DNA from: Planctomycetota bacterium
Lineage (GTDB): Bacteria > Planctomycetota > PLA2 > JAEUHO01
DNA: 10,060 nt
Assembly: GCA_029213105.1 (NCBI GenBank)
Contig: JARGNS010000090.1
Span: forward strand, 1 to 10,060
Direction: 5' to 3'
This document shows positions 1-6,049 of the stretch, one piece after another. The translations under genes and the position numbers were made by a program. The stretch's first letter is position 1. Each line of letters begins with the position of its first letter. The notes below the pieces were generated by a model. The model did not search any database. It had not been told where the DNA came from and saw nothing but the letters and a program-made list of their open reading frames with translations.

Positions 1-1230
1 CATCCTGTCGCTCCTCGCCTTGGCGCGTGCATCCGCGAGCCGGTCTGGCACACCCTCGCCTCTCCCGAAGTAGATCTCATCCGGAGTCTGGCCCTTGAAG
101 GCGGAGTGGGGGATCGAGGAGTTGTGCTCCTCGACATAGAACTCAACGAGGCTCCTGACCTTGGCGACGGAGTCGAGGGGGTGCAGGAAGAGCCAGTTGT
201 GCTTGAGCACGCGCCACCACGCCTCGATCAGCGAGTTCGAGAAGTTGATGTCCACCATGGCGAGCACGCGGTCCAATAGGCCGGCCTCGATGAGTTGGTC
301 CACGGCGGCGTTCCGGTTCTCGGAGCCGGCGTCAGCGAGGAGCTTGGGCGTCAGGTCCGGGTGGATGCGTTCGCCGGCCTCTACGAGCACCTGCACGGAG
401 CTTCCGGCATCGAGTCGGTCGTGTACACGCCAAGAGAGGATGCCCCTTGAGAAGTTGTCGATGACCGCGTGGACATAGGCTTTGCTGCCGTCGAGCAAGC
501 GGATCACGGAGGCGTCGATATGCCAGAGTTCGTTGGGCTTGTTGGCGCGGATGCCGACCTTCGGGCCGGCGGGATGGATGCGAAGGCGCGGCCTTCGCCA
601 ACCGCGTTCGCGCACGAGTCGATACCACGTCGAAGCCGAAGCGAACACCGTGCCGAGCCTCTGGGCCAGGACGGCCAGACGACCGGTGGGAACATGGCGG
701 AACGTGGGGGAGGTCACCATGTCGCCGATGGCGGTAACCTCCTCGGCGGTCAGGCGCTGCGGGGACGAGGTCGGGCACGACGAAGCGTCGTCGAGTTCGC
801 AACCGCGCGCGGCGCGGCGCCACGATGCGAGCCTGGACGGCGACAAGCCGATGGCGCGCAGAACCCGGCGCAAGCCCAACACGCCACCCGCCTGGTCCAG
901 CGCGCGCAGGAGCCTACGCTTGTCAGAGGCATCCGGGACCCGCAGGCGGGTCAGATCGGGTTGGAGGATCCGCAGGAGGGCGATGGCAATGGCGAGAATC
1001 GCGCGCAGGCGCTCCACACGCTTCTCCAGGCGGGCGACGCGCACAAGAAGCTCTGGCGCGGACTCATCCAGATGGGGCAGCGATACCACCGCGCCGCTGC
1101 GGCGCGTGATCCATCCGGCTGCCGTCGAACGCGGGATGCCGTGCTTGGTGGCGTGGCCCACGTCGCCCGTGCGGCGGACGAGTTCGACGAGACGATGGTC
1201 GTAGCGGCGCTGGCGACGGGGCGTGTCCAT
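1..1230 (-). CDS. DDE integrase-type (rve) transposase, 3' end cut by window edge
   Basis: Transposase of the retroviral-integrase superfamily, acting on the ends of its own insertion sequence. The frame is open from ATG 1230 to position 1 (410 residues) and runs off the left edge. An in-frame stop at 1285-1287 leaves ATG 1230 as the only good start. Seen in order: a basic N-terminal helix-turn-helix-like segment (about residues 1-45); a leucine-rich coiled-coil-like helix (about 65-100); a second DNA-binding-like segment ending in STWYRLVRERG; then the catalytic core. D239 lies in WHIDASV, D300 in LLADAGSEN and E336 in SNSLIEAWW, giving the DD(35)E spacing. The tail motif EEHNSSIPHSAFKGQTPDEI is typical of IS3/IS481-like enzymes. 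It is one ORF with no visible frameshift, and the missing C-terminus is probably short. It looks intact. The superfamily is certain; the exact IS family is not. Confidence 0.93.
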   Translation of the reverse strand, partial: MDTPRRQRRYDHRLVELVRRTGDVGHATKHGIPRSTAAGWITRRSGAVVSLPHLDESAPELLVRVARLEKRVERLRAILAIAIALLRILQPDLTRLRVPDASDKRRLLRALDQAGGVLGLRRVLRAIGLSPSRLASWRRAARGCELDDASSCPTSSPQRLTAEEVTAIGDMVTSPTFRHVPTGRLAVLAQRLGTVFASASTWYRLVRERGWRRPRLRIHPAGPKVGIRANKPNELWHIDASVIRLLDGSKAYVHAVIDNFSRGILSWRVHDRLDAGSSVQVLVEAGERIHPDLTPKLLADAGSENRNAAVDQLIEAGLLDRVLAMVDINFSNSLIEAWWRVLKHNWLFLHPLDSVAKVRSLVEFYVEEHNSSIPHSAFKGQTPDEIYFGRGEGVPDRLADARAKARSDRM

Positions 1231-1334
1231 CGCGGCATGGTCTTCGCCGCGTCGCCTCAGCCAAGTCCGTGACGACGAGATCGGCTATCCTGCGCTGTCG
1301 GGAAGTCGAACAGGATGTGCAGAAGGTCGTGACA
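1..1334 (-). mobile_element. Insertion sequence (partial), candidate right end near 1334
   Basis: The transposase implies an insertion sequence whose left end lies outside the window. Upstream of its start the minus strand reads TGTCACGACCTTCTGC from 1334 inward. TGT is a common outermost triplet for elements of this superfamily, so 1334 is a guess at the boundary. The left inverted repeat and target duplication cannot be seen, so the boundary is inference. The element would abut the repeat copy that begins at about 1334. Confidence 0.35.
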
Positions 1335-1387
1335 CGCAGATCTCCTGCGCGCCGCTCTTTGAGCCGAGCAAGCAGGGCATTGCGCGG
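1334..1387 (-). repeat. Imperfect direct repeat, copy A (downstream of higA)
   Basis: The core 1351-1387 matches 2184-2220 at 31 of 37 positions by direct comparison, in the same orientation. Weaker similarity extends leftwards to about 1334 with small indels. This copy lies between the transposase and the 3' end of higA. It does not match an attC consensus. Function unknown. Confidence 0.6.
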
Positions 1388-1467
1388 AGCATCGAGGACT
1401 CGAGGAGGATGTTCTGAATGTCGTGAGAATCAGCCGCGCGGGACTCCACTCGGCTCATCACCAACAG

Positions 1468-1755
1468 CTAGTCAGCGCGAGTCAATGCCTTTGTACGTCG
1501 TCGCGGTCGCGTCCGGGCCAGATCGAAGGCTACCTGAAGCTCGATCCAGAACTCGGGGGACGTTTCGAGCGCCTGGGCGAGAAGCCAAGCGGTCTCAGGT
1601 GTGATGCCACGCTTTCCATTGACGATCTCGTTGATGCGCTGGACCGGCACCTTGATGTGCGCCGCGAGAGCTACCTGGGAGACGCCCAGCGGCTTGAGGA
1701 ACTCCTTGAGGAGAACCTCGCCAGGGTGCGTGGGGATGCGGTTGGTGGGCAGCAC
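1468..1755 (-). CDS. higA: HigA-type antitoxin, XRE-family HTH protein
   Basis: Antitoxin that binds and neutralises the HigB toxin and, by family knowledge, represses its own operon. It has 95 residues, the usual HigA length. The N-terminal motif RIPTHPGEVLLKEFLKPLGV is the HigA/VapI signature. The helix-turn-helix follows (about residues 25-60, with VSQVALAAHIKVPVQRINEI and NGKRGITPETAWLLAQAL). FWIELQVAFDL is the usual C-terminal helix, followed by a basic tail ending KALTRAD. It starts with GTG at 1755, nine bases after the higB stop; an AGGAGAG ribosome binding site overlaps that stop codon, so translation is probably coupled. The order toxin then antitoxin is the standard HigBA arrangement. 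No sign of damage. Confidence 0.95.
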   Translation of the reverse strand: MLPTNRIPTHPGEVLLKEFLKPLGVSQVALAAHIKVPVQRINEIVNGKRGITPETAWLLAQALETSPEFWIELQVAFDLARTRPRRRTKALTRAD

Positions 1756-1757
1756 GG

Positions 1758-1767
1758 TTCTCTCCTA
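1758..1767 (-). promoter_or_regulatory. Ribosome binding site of higA, overlapping the higB stop
   Basis: On the minus strand TAGGAGAGAACC precedes the GTG at 1755. The TAG is the higB stop, and AGGAGAG is the Shine-Dalgarno sequence. This supports GTG as the higA start and suggests translational coupling. Confidence 0.75.
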
Positions 1768-2055
1768 GTGATAGTCCATCAGTTGCACGTCGTGTGCGCC
1801 GTCAGCCTTCCAGCGGAACACGATGCGCCACTGGTCGTTGACCCGGATGCTGTGGAGGCCTGCCATGTCGCCGCGCAGTGCCTCCAGTCGATTGGCGGGA
1901 GGGCTCCGAAGGTCCTGGATCGTGTGTGCAGCGTTGATCATGTCGAGCTTTCGAGACGCGGTCCGAACGACGTCCGCAGGGATGCGGCGCACCCGGGCCG
2001 ATCGGTTGCCGTGGTACAGGTCCTCCGTGCGCTTGTCGCCGAACGAGACGATCAC
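1765..2055 (-). CDS. higB: HigB-type toxin, RelE superfamily mRNA interferase
   Basis: Toxin of the RelE/HigB superfamily, which by family knowledge cleaves mRNA on the ribosome. It has 96 residues. Conserved HigB features are visible in order: the N-terminal strand IVSFGDKRTEDLYHG, KLDMINAAHTIQDLRSPPAN, the RLEALRGD loop, SIRVNDQWRIVFRW and the C-terminal MDYH. The frame stays open upstream to an ATG at 2313, but those extra 86 residues do not resemble the family. GTG 2055 is preceded by AAAGGAGA eight bases away and gives the normal length, so I chose it. It is the first gene of the higBA operon. The GTG starts of both genes may keep expression low (inference). Confidence 0.94.
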   Translation of the reverse strand: MIVSFGDKRTEDLYHGNRSARVRRIPADVVRTASRKLDMINAAHTIQDLRSPPANRLEALRGDMAGLHSIRVNDQWRIVFRWKADGAHDVQLMDYH

Positions 2056-2063
2056 GAACGGAC

Positions 2064-2071
2064 TCTCCTTT
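2064..2071 (-). promoter_or_regulatory. Ribosome binding site deciding the higB start
   Basis: On the minus strand AAAGGAGA ends eight bases before the GTG at 2055. It selects this GTG over the ATG 86 codons upstream in the same open frame. Confidence 0.75.
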
Positions 2072-2167
2072 ATCACGGTTACCGGGAAGTCATGTAAGCG
2101 TACCGCCAACCGCAGCCGCTGGCAGACTGCAATCGCGGTTCGGACCCCATTCTGACCCGCGGTGCAA

Positions 2168-2220
2168 ACGTAGAGTCCCTTGCGCCGCTCGTTCAGCCCA
2201 GCGAACAGGGCTTTGCGCGG
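2168..2220 (-). repeat. Imperfect direct repeat, copy B (upstream of higB)
   Basis: Partner of the repeat at 1334-1387, with 31 of 37 identical positions in 2184-2220. Copy B can fold: on the minus strand AGCCC and GGGCT flank an 8-nt loop, and outer arms CCGCGCAAA and TTTGCACCGCGG pair with a two-base bulge. It lies about 110 bp upstream of higB, so the two copies bracket the toxin-antitoxin pair about 830 bp apart. Confidence 0.6.
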
Positions 2221-2300
2221 GGGACCTTGGGCTGGAGTTTGTCTGCACCTGGGGTCGGAATGGGGAGCCACTTCTTCTCTTACGCTCTCGCGCGCGCTGA

Positions 2301-2321
2301 GAGGCCGACCCAACCGGCCTC
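2301..2321. other. Stem-loop, 7-bp perfect stem
   Basis: GAGGCCG and CGGCCTC form a perfect 7-bp stem around the loop ACCCAAC. There is no T-run on either side, so it is not a classical terminator. Role unknown. Confidence 0.5.
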
Positions 2322-2562
2322 CGCGACAGCGCCCGCAGGGGCCAGAACTTGGCGCCCTGGCGCGGTGCCGTTCGTGGCACGCCCCGCGCGGCTACCGGCC
2401 GCTTAACACACGCGCTCTACGCCGCACTCTCGAGCTCTCTTCCGCCACTGTGAGAGCGGGTCCGCGCGGAGGTCGCAGACGACGCACTCGCTGGGAGGCG
2501 AGCAGAACAGCACGGAAGAAGCATAAGGCTGGGGCCTGACTGGGGCTACCCGTCTAGACACC

Positions 2563-2585
2563 GCTCCGTACTTCGGCTCCGTACT
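2563..2585. repeat. 10-bp tandem direct repeat, 13-bp period
   Basis: GCTCCGTACT occurs at 2563-2572 and again at 2576-2585 with three bases between. It lies just beyond the 3' end of the response regulator gene. Spaced identical short repeats can be protein-binding sites, but it may also be chance. Confidence 0.4.
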
Positions 2586-2606
2586 CCGCCGCGCACCCCG
2601 GTCTCT

Positions 2607-2642
2607 CCAAGCCACACCATCGCTCAGCGTGGTGGAGCTTGG
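2607..2642 (-). terminator. Hairpin at the end of the two-component operon
   Basis: Arms at 2607-2619 (CCAAGCCACACCA) and 2630-2642 (TGGTGGAGCTTGG) pair at 11 of 13 positions. The loop contains CGCTCAGCG, which can pair with itself, so the whole segment is almost palindromic. It spans the stop codon of the response regulator gene. There is no T-run, so intrinsic termination is uncertain; it may instead stabilise the mRNA end. Confidence 0.4.
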
Positions 2643-3343
2643 ACTGTCCCTTCGATGATTCCCTCGGACAGGGCATACCGCACGAGGCTCGCGACATCAT
2701 GCAGGTCGAGCTTCTTCATGAGACTCGACCGGTGCTTCTCGACCGTCTTGATGCTGATTCCCAATCGCACGGCGATGCCCTTGTTTCCGTAGCCTTCCGC
2801 AACAAGTTGCAAGACCTCAGCTTCGCGTACCGTGGGCGGCCGTGCACAGCCTGATTGCGCCTCGCACTGCGGCGCGCCCTCGGCTGGCGTCACAGCCACG
2901 CGCATCCGTATGGCAGCACTCAGAAAGGCGCGACCCAGATGCGTTGCGCGGATGCCGGCGAGCAACTCGGACACGGGAGCTTGCTTTAGAACAAACCCCA
3001 GTGCGCCCAACGCCACGAGGCGGTCCACGTACTGGATCTCCCCGTGGCCCGACAGGATCAGTACGCGGCTCCGGGGCGCAGTGTTCTGCAGTTGGCGCGT
3101 GGCTTCAATGCCGTTCAACTCCGGCATGGCGATGTCCATCACGATGACGTCGGGGTCGAGCGCCGCTGCCATGCTCAACGCCTCGCGTCCGTCCTGCGAC
3201 TCCCCTACGACAGCAAAGTCCGGCTCAGCGTCCAGGAGACGACGAAGGCCTTCTCGGACCAAGGTGTGATCGTCGACGAGCAGGATCGTGATCGGGCCCC
3301 CCGCGGGCCCCCGAACCGCGGGTTGGCGTCCGCTAGCCACCAT
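2624..3343 (-). CDS. NarL/FixJ-type response regulator (REC + LuxR HTH)
   Basis: DNA-binding response regulator, output of the histidine kinase encoded directly upstream. It has 239 residues, a normal length. Receiver domain about residues 17-132: acidic pair D24-D25 in ILLVDDH, phospho-acceptor D70 in DVIVMDIAMPELNG, S99 at the conserved Thr/Ser position and K120 in FVLKQ. A linker of about 35 residues follows, then a LuxR-type helix-turn-helix (about 168-232) with TVREAEVLQLVAEGYGNKGI and LGISIKTVEKHRSSLMKKL. The start is ATG 3343, inside the kinase gene; the two overlap by 11 nt, which points to translational coupling. The frame is open further upstream, but that part reads the kinase gene out of frame and was discarded. 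Target genes unknown; close relatives usually respond to environmental or redox stimuli. Confidence 0.96.
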   Translation of the reverse strand: MVASGRQPAVRGPAGGPITILLVDDHTLVREGLRRLLDAEPDFAVVGESQDGREALSMAAALDPDVIVMDIAMPELNGIEATRQLQNTAPRSRVLILSGHGEIQYVDRLVALGALGFVLKQAPVSELLAGIRATHLGRAFLSAAIRMRVAVTPAEGAPQCEAQSGCARPPTVREAEVLQLVAEGYGNKGIAVRLGISIKTVEKHRSSLMKKLDLHDVASLVRYALSEGIIEGTVQAPPR

Positions 3344-4418
3344 CGACCTCGGCATCTGGCAGGTTGGCCAGGACGCGTGTTCCCTGCCCCTTTGAGGGCT
3401 CGATAACGAGAGTCCCGCCGACAAGCCCCATGCGTTCCCGCATGCAGAGCATGCCCAGGCCACGCCGCGGCGGGGACATGCCATGGTGCGGATCGAATGC
3501 CCGCCCGTTGTCGTGAACTTCGAGCTGTACGGCGCCCGGCTGTCTCCGGACCGTGATCTCGACACGTGTCGCACGCGCGTGACGCCGGACGTTTGTCAAG
3601 GCCTCCTGAGCTACCCGATACATCGCGGTCGCCCTCTCCGCGCCCAATCCAAGCTCCTCGCTATCCATTGCAAACCGGACGTCGAGCTTGCAGCCGCGAG
3701 CGAACGACGCTGTCAAGTCGCGTAGCGCGGGCACGAGTCCCAGGTGATCGAGCAGGGAGGGGCGCAGATCCATGGCGAATCTCCGGACCTTCTTCATCGC
3801 CCTCAGGAGCAATGCCTGGGACCGGCGAACCTCGCGCTGAAGCTCCTTCGCATCCGCAGCAGCTGCAGTCCGTAGGCCCTCAAGGGTCAGGTTCACCGCG
3901 GTCAGGTTCTGACCGAGCTCGTCGTGAAGATCCCGGCTGACCCGGCGACGCTCGTCCTCGTGCGCTGTAAGCAGCTTCCGAGTGACGTCCCGGAGCATCT
4001 GTTCAGCCCGGCGCGCAGTGTCCATCGCATCGGCGCACTCGCGTGAGTTCGCTTCCATGCCGACGTCAAGGGCCTTGCCGCGCTTCTCCTCGGCGCTCAA
4101 CCGCGTCCGAGCATCGAGGAGTTCGGCGGTGCGCTCTGCAAGTGCCCGTCGAAGAATTGTTGGACGACGACCAGGGTTCGCGGCCCGCGGGCCCCTCGCC
4201 TGGAGCGCTTCCAGGACCTGGCTGAAGAACCACTCCGTGTCGTGGCCATGCTTGCCACTTGGGTTTCCGGGCGAGTGCAGGGTCGCCAAGGCGCGATCGT
4301 GGAGCCTTGCCAATGTCAGGGGTGTGAGCGCCAGTTCGCACGCATCCTGCGCGAGTCCTGCCGTCTGCCGGAGCTGGAACGCGGACCCTTGCGCGCCGCC
4401 AGCTCGTTTGTCGCCCAT
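3333..4418 (-). CDS. Soluble sensor histidine kinase, HisKA_3 / HATPase_c
   Basis: Histidine kinase that autophosphorylates and passes phosphate to the overlapping response regulator. With ATG 4418 it has 361 residues. Order: a helical N-terminal region (about 15-75, including LTPLTLARLHDRALATL); a coiled-coil-like stretch (about 90-150); a HisKA_3 dimerisation domain with H165 in RRVSRDLHDELGQNLTAVNL; then an ATPase domain with N276 in EALTNVRRHA, DNG at 303-305 and GLGM at 320-323. There is no membrane segment, so it should be cytoplasmic. The N-terminal region recalls the helical N-terminus of RsbU-like proteins and related kinases (weak inference). The frame is open up to 4646, but that extension crosses a strong stem-loop and a C9 tract and is proline/arginine-rich, so I prefer ATG 4418. 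GAGGGA lies 12 nt before it, an unusually long spacing, so the start is moderately certain. Confidence 0.93.
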   Translation of the reverse strand: MGDKRAGGAQGSAFQLRQTAGLAQDACELALTPLTLARLHDRALATLHSPGNPSGKHGHDTEWFFSQVLEALQARGPRAANPGRRPTILRRALAERTAELLDARTRLSAEEKRGKALDVGMEANSRECADAMDTARRAEQMLRDVTRKLLTAHEDERRRVSRDLHDELGQNLTAVNLTLEGLRTAAAADAKELQREVRRSQALLLRAMKKVRRFAMDLRPSLLDHLGLVPALRDLTASFARGCKLDVRFAMDSEELGLGAERATAMYRVAQEALTNVRRHARATRVEITVRRQPGAVQLEVHDNGRAFDPHHGMSPPRRGLGMLCMRERMGLVGGTLVIEPSKGQGTRVLANLPDAEVDGG

Positions 4419-4674
4419 GCAGTCGCGCAGTCCCTCGCGGTAGCGGGTGGCGAATGCAGCCGATGCGCTTGAGCGTGGCTTGGGGGGGGGCGGGCCTCGA
4501 AGAACGTGGGGGAATGGCGATCCTATGCCAGCGGCCGGGGGTCGGAGCGGACGCTCTCGCGTGGTGCTGTGCACCTCAGGGCGAACGGGAGACCCGGGAG
4601 GCAGTCCCGGGTCTCCACCAATCGCCAATGGAGCGTCGGTCCCCACCGATGGGGGGGGCGGTCTGGGAACGCCG
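4419..4674. other. Intergenic region with two long poly-G tracts
   Basis: 256 bp between the small conserved gene and the kinase start. It holds a G9 tract (4482-4490), the stem-loop at 4588-4616 and a G8 tract (4651-4658). The kinase promoter should lie between the stem-loop and 4418, but no good match is visible. Confidence 0.55.
4588..4616 (-). terminator. Strong stem-loop, 11-bp perfect stem
   Basis: GGAGACCCGGG (4588-4598) and CCCGGGTCTCC (4606-4616) pair perfectly around a 7-nt loop. It lies 59 bp past the stop of the small gene at 4675-4959 and 170 bp before the kinase start. No T-run follows on either strand, so it is a probable but unproven terminator or attenuating structure separating the two transcription units. 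Confidence 0.6.
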
Positions 4675-4959
4675 CTAGAACTGGGGCTTGATCTTGGCGG
4701 TGCCGGCGAGCGTGCGCAGCGCCGGGATGGCGAGCCGCGGGTCCTCGGACAGGCGGGTCACCGCCGACGGTCCCTTCGGACCGAAGTACTCGATGATGGG
4801 GTGCGCCTGGTTCTTGACGGCTTCCGTCGGAACGCGTAGGAGGCGGCCAGTGTCGTTGCAAACGTATGAGCCCGGCTCCTTCACGGTGTTCCAGCCCTGC
4901 GCGTTGAACGTCTTCAGGTCCGTCGTCCCACCCGTGTCGTCAGATTTTGAGCGGTTCAT
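4675..4959 (-). CDS. Small conserved-looking protein of unknown function (94 aa)
   Basis: I recognise no named family. The protein has 94 residues, is soluble and has no signal peptide or membrane segment. A polar, probably flexible N-terminus (MNRSKSDDTGGTTDLK) leads into a compact part with the motif PGSYVCNDTGRLLRVP (about residues 30-45), then IIEYFGPKG, VTRLSEDPRLAIPALRTLAG and the end KIKPQF. The PGSYVCN-TG-LLRVP and SEDP-IP patterns feel like a recurrent small-protein family of environmental bacteria, but this is memory and not a search. ATG 4959 is chosen because AGGA precedes it at close spacing; the frame is open to 5115 but the extra N-terminus is arginine-rich. It lies downstream of the helical gene at 5112-5600 in the same direction, with a 152-bp gap that may contain its own promoter. 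Confidence 0.75.
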   Translation of the reverse strand: MNRSKSDDTGGTTDLKTFNAQGWNTVKEPGSYVCNDTGRLLRVPTEAVKNQAHPIIEYFGPKGPSAVTRLSEDPRLAIPALRTLAGTAKIKPQF

Positions 4960-5111
4960 GTGATCCTCGATTCTGGACCCAGGAGCCCGACATTGGGCTC
5001 GTGTGGGTGCCCGGAATCGTAGGCGGCGTAGGGCGCTCGGCCCATGGGGTAGAACCCTACCCGTGCCGAGCGTGTGCGGCGCAATGCTTGCGTGCCGGCC
5101 TACGCCCAGCC

Positions 5112-5600
5112 TCACTCGGCTCCACCCTGATTGCGCGCAAGCGCCTGGCGAACCAGCGCTCGCTCTCGCTCACCCTGCGACCTGAGGTGGTCGAGGAAGC
5201 CCTCGAGGTCCGCGCAGAGCCGTGCGAAGCCATCGGCGTCGTCCTGCGAGATGTGCTCCATGAGCAACATCGTCCGATTGAGATCCGAGTGCAGTTCGGT
5301 GCGTTTCACTCTGAGTACATGCACCTCGCCAGCCAGGTCGCTTACGGCATCCGTGACGACGTGCAGATACCCGCCATGATCGGACAGCACATTCAGGCGG
5401 GTCAGGTGCCGCTTGAAGGTCCACATCTGAAACCGCAGCGTCGAGAGTTTGCGGCTGTTTCCGCGCCCTCGCGTCATCCACTGCAAAGCGACCCGGAGCG
5501 TACGCTCGATGCCGAGAAGGATCGACAGCTCGACATCAGCTTGTTGGGCGATCTCGTGCGCATCGTCCGGGCCCGGCCCTGTCTGATCATCGTGCTCCAT
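5112..5600 (-). CDS. Helical protein, possible hemerythrin-fold relative (162 aa)
   Basis: Hypothetical protein of 162 residues, predicted almost wholly helical, with no signal peptide or membrane segment. Segments: an acidic N-terminus (1-20), then amphipathic helices at about 22-45, 52-72, 78-112 and 120-155, then a short tail ending NQGGAE. The layout (RFQMWTFKRHLTRLNVLSDH, then a long central helix, then FARLCADLEGFLDHLRSQGE) resembles hemerythrin-like four-helix bundles found near CBS-domain proteins, including a GG-containing tail. The classic ligand pattern H..E/HxxxE is not clear: histidines at 65, 75, 80, 94, 104, 116 and 138 are scattered, so iron binding is doubtful. Its ATG at 5600 follows a strong AGGAGGAG site. 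That it is a gene is well supported; the fold is inference. Confidence 0.8.
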   Translation of the reverse strand: MEHDDQTGPGPDDAHEIAQQADVELSILLGIERTLRVALQWMTRGRGNSRKLSTLRFQMWTFKRHLTRLNVLSDHGGYLHVVTDAVSDLAGEVHVLRVKRTELHSDLNRTMLLMEHISQDDADGFARLCADLEGFLDHLRSQGERERALVRQALARNQGGAE

Positions 5601-5605
5601 GCGGA

Positions 5606-5613
5606 CTCCTCCT
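5606..5613 (-). promoter_or_regulatory. Strong ribosome binding site before the 162-aa gene
   Basis: AGGAGGAG on the minus strand, five bases before the ATG at 5600. It is among the best Shine-Dalgarno matches in the window and fixes the start. A hairpin at 5615-5635 begins one base upstream. Confidence 0.75.
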
Positions 5614-5614
5614 G

Positions 5615-5635
5615 GCCCGGCGCATGCGGCCGGGC
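5615..5635 (-). promoter_or_regulatory. Hairpin directly upstream of a ribosome binding site
   Basis: GCCCGGC (5615-5621) and GCCGGGC (5629-5635) form a perfect 7-bp G/C stem around GCATGCG. It sits one base upstream of the AGGAGGAG site. It could end the upstream transcript, or modulate or protect the leader of the 162-aa gene. Function is inference. Confidence 0.45.
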
Positions 5636-5707
5636 AAATCTTCGAACCATACGGATCGCGCTCTCCCGAGCTGTCGCCGCGTTTCTGGTGACCGGTCGGG
5701 GGGAGCC

Positions 5708-6049
5708 CTACCAGGGACGAGGATCTCGGGCGAGGCGCTGAAGGCGCTCCGAGGCTCGGAGGAGGGCGGGCCAGCCCATGAGCACTCCCCGACGGGTGGC
5801 GGAACGGCTCGACGACGGACCACAGCGCGCTGCGAACGTCCGCAGCCGCATGATGTCGCGAAGGTGTTGGAAGTGGCGCAAGGCGGCGCAGGCGCGCTCG
5901 AAGTCCACTCTCCCCAGGCGGTGGAGGCGATCAGCCGCCCTGTCGTGCTTCGCACAAAGCGCGTCCAGTTCGTCCGTGAGGTCGCGGAGCGCCACGTCCC
6001 TGCGGTACGAGGACACGCCCCCGTCCGGGTCACGGGGTGCACCGTGCAT
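5708..6049 (-). CDS. Small helical protein (113 aa), unknown function
   Basis: Hypothetical protein of 113 residues. Codon third positions are strongly G/C, as expected for a real gene here, and GGAG lies 7-8 bases before ATG 6049. Visible features: a helix with LTDELDALCAKHDRAADRLH (about residues 24-43), the turn RLGRVDF, a second helix ACAALRHFQHLRDIMRL (about 53-69), then a serine/arginine-rich loop and a final helix ALLRASERLQRLARD. The first two helices, with the KHD motif, recall the start of a hemerythrin-like domain, but the EEE/H ligand motif expected after the second helix is absent and the protein is short. It may be a reduced or decayed member, or unrelated. It lies between the CBS gene and the 162-aa gene, all in the same direction. 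Confidence 0.6.
   Translation of the reverse strand: MHGAPRDPDGGVSSYRRDVALRDLTDELDALCAKHDRAADRLHRLGRVDFERACAALRHFQHLRDIMRLRTFAARCGPSSSRSATRRGVLMGWPALLRASERLQRLARDPRPW

Larger units (their letters stand above)
2056..2623. other. Intergenic stretch without a supported gene
   Basis: 568 bp between higB and the response regulator. It should hold the higBA promoter near its left end, but I see no clear -35/-10 pair. A GGTNACC palindrome (2076-2082) lies just upstream of the higB ribosome binding site. Other content is repeat copy B, a stem-loop at 2301-2321, a 10-bp direct repeat at 2563-2585 and part of a hairpin at 2607-2642. The open frames here have low-complexity, arginine-rich translations and no recognisable domain. 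Confidence 0.6.

Noticed and set aside
332..823. Minus-strand 163-codon frame
   Set aside because: Out-of-frame reading of the same strand as the transposase, with no domain.
469..1272. Long plus-strand open frames over 161-1272
   Set aside because: They are antisense to the transposase, whose frame carries complete DD(35)E and C-terminal motifs. Their translations are low-complexity and arginine- or alanine-rich.
1765..2313. 182-codon version of HigB starting at ATG 2313
   Set aside because: The first 86 codons do not resemble the family; GTG 2055 has a good ribosome site and gives the normal HigB length.
2401..2540. GCTTAAC at 2401-2407 as an integron attC end (fits RYYYAAC)
   Set aside because: No GTTRRRY partner within the usual attC length, and no matching sites next to the higBA repeats.
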